Below are positions 13,704-14,708 of a DNA stretch of 14,708 nucleotides, piece after piece. The position numbers and the translations under genes were made by a program. The first letter of the stretch is position 1; the number at the start of each line of letters is the position of its first letter. The stretch is from assembly GCA_025055355.1 (NCBI GenBank), contig JANWYM010000041.1, positions 1-14,708 of the forward strand, given 5' to 3'. The stretch comes from Abditibacteriales bacterium (GTDB taxonomy: Bacteria; Armatimonadota; Abditibacteriia; Abditibacteriales; JANWYM01). The notes under the pieces are model-generated. The model saw only the letters and a list, made by a program, of their open reading frames with translations. It had not been told where the DNA came from and searched no databases.

Positions 13704-14708
13704 ACGGGCGGGCGACGCTCTCAACCTTCATCCGGCGTGGTTCAATCAACCCCTGCGCCAGCAAGCCCCCCCAAAACATCAGGGCAGCCCCCGCGACGAA
13801 AATCGTCTCAAACCCCAAATGCTCAATCAGCCATCCCACCAGCGGCGAGAGGAGTTGCGTCATGCCTTGAAATAGTTGCACAGTGCTGAGGTATTGCGCG
13901 TGCCGCTCGCGGGGGCAGATTTCCAGCGTGTAGTTGGTGATGATCCGCTGCGAGACGGGGGTGAAGCCGAGTAGGAGGAACACCGTCCACGACAGGCGCG
14001 CGCCCAACGGCGACGGTAGGTGGCTCAGCCCAATGGATAGCAGCGGCGTGATGCCGGCAACGACGGTCAACACGCGTAGGGCGAGACGGTTGCCGCGCCG
14101 GTCGGCGATGGGTCCGATGAGGACCGAGGATAGACCGTTCATTGCGTTCTGCGCCGCAATCCAGAGGTAATCGTATTCGTGCCCCACGCCCAAGCGCACG
14201 CGCACGAACGTCGCGTAGTGCGGGAAGAGAATTAGCACCGTGCCGTAGAGCGTGATGACCCAGATGAGGAGGCGAAAGTTGTTGTCCTGTTGGAGCAGGC
14301 GGAACGACTGCACGATAAACTGACCGACAGGCGCGCCGCTCTGGGGCTTGGGGTCGGCGGGTTCGCGGAGCAACAGAATGAACAGGGCGGACATCACGAA
14401 GAAAAACGTGACCGTGCCGAAGGTGAGGGCGTAGCCGTGTCTGCCCATTTGCATCCACGCGGGCAGCAGGGCGACGATGCACACAATGCCCAACCCGCAG
14501 CCCCAGAAGTTCGACACCGCCAGCAAACTACCGCGCCGCCGCGCGGGGATGAGTTTGCCTTGCAGCGTGCCGTTCAGCAACACGCTCACACCGCCGCTGA
14601 CCCAGAACAGCCCGTAAAGGACGAGAAACAGCGCGACCATCCCCGTCGGGTGGGCGTGGGGAAGGTAGAGAATCACCAGCATCAGTATCAACCAGGGCAC
14701 GGCTTGAA
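13693..14708 (-). CDS. Major facilitator superfamily (MFS) transporter, 5' end outside window
   Basis: A leftward membrane protein whose frame is open to the right edge; about 338 residues are visible and the amino-terminal portion is missing. It shows repeated hydrophobic segments, for example LILMLVILYLPHAHP, MVALFLVLYGLFWVSGG, GIVCIVALLPAWM, FFFVMSALFILLLREP and LLIWVITLYGTVLILF, plus the IGPIADRRGNRLALR loop typical of MFS carriers (G-x-x-x-D-R-x-G-x-R). A large soluble loop (REPADPKPQSG to FRLLQQDNNFR) separates the two halves. Substrate unknown. The gene converges on the sulfatase, and its extreme C-terminus (ARPSGG) runs into a dispersed repeat, so its native end may once have been elsewhere. 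Confidence 0.88.
   Translation of the reverse strand, partial: QAVPWLILMLVILYLPHAHPTGMVALFLVLYGLFWVSGGVSVLLNGTLQGKLIPARRRGSLLAVSNFWGCGLGIVCIVALLPAWMQMGRHGYALTFGTVTFFFVMSALFILLLREPADPKPQSGAPVGQFIVQSFRLLQQDNNFRLLIWVITLYGTVLILFPHYATFVRVRLGVGHEYDYLWIAAQNAMNGLSSVLIGPIADRRGNRLALRVLTVVAGITPLLSIGLSHLPSPLGARLSWTVFLLLGFTPVSQRIITNYTLEICPRERHAQYLSTVQLFQGMTQLLSPLVGWLIEHLGFETIFVAGAALMFWGGLLAQGLIEPRRMKVESVARPSGG

Overview
The window is a GC-rich bacterial chromosome segment with seven rightward protein genes and one leftward gene cut by the right edge. The mix of sulfatases, a right-handed beta-helix pectate-lyase-like protein, Gfo/Idh and MDR oxidoreductases, a GntR/LacI-type regulator and abundant short intergenic repeats resembles carbohydrate-degrading Armatimonadota or Planctomycetota, possibly from a hot spring. 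This is inference only; nothing here fixes the taxon.

Region 1 (1-3807) is the amino-sugar nucleotide block. It holds the end of glmS (glutamine:fructose-6-phosphate aminotransferase) and then a WbpA-type UDP-N-acetylglucosamine 6-dehydrogenase. Both genes carry an intein. The glmS intein is cut by the left edge; its last ~91 residues end in His-Asn directly before the Ser of the S-R-W-A-T-H-G glutamine-site motif. The dehydrogenase carries a complete 175-residue mini-intein without room for a homing endonuclease, inserted so that its +1 residue is the catalytic Cys of the enzyme (GGH^C-IPVDP). GlmS feeds the UDP-GlcNAc pool and the second enzyme oxidises UDP-GlcNAc, so both enzymes of one route depend on protein splicing.

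Region 2 (3808-5150) holds a Gfo/Idh/MocA oxidoreductase whose usual EKP motif reads ETP. It is followed by a repeat-bearing gap that ends in a near-consensus sigma-70 promoter (TTGACA, 18 bp, TATAAT).

Region 3 (5157-13569) looks like a polysaccharide or sugar catabolic unit: an AraR-like regulator, a Sec-exported Cys-type sulfatase, a zinc-less MDR dehydrogenase, a secreted double pectate-lyase-3 protein with an internal EF-hand-like aspartate loop, and a second sulfatase with a Tat-like leader. An MFS transporter (13693 to the right edge, minus strand) converges on it.

The intergenic gaps are rich in structured repeats. Two successive gaps hold different 7-bp-periodic repeats arranged as inverted pairs. 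A ~80-bp repeat occurs in opposite orientations at 4921-5002 and 9305-9390, with a palindrome at the same place but of different sequence. A 54-bp palindromic repeat occurs at 12001 and 13650, the second copy running into the MFS 3' end. No tRNA, rRNA, CRISPR array, transposase or convincing rho-independent terminator was seen.
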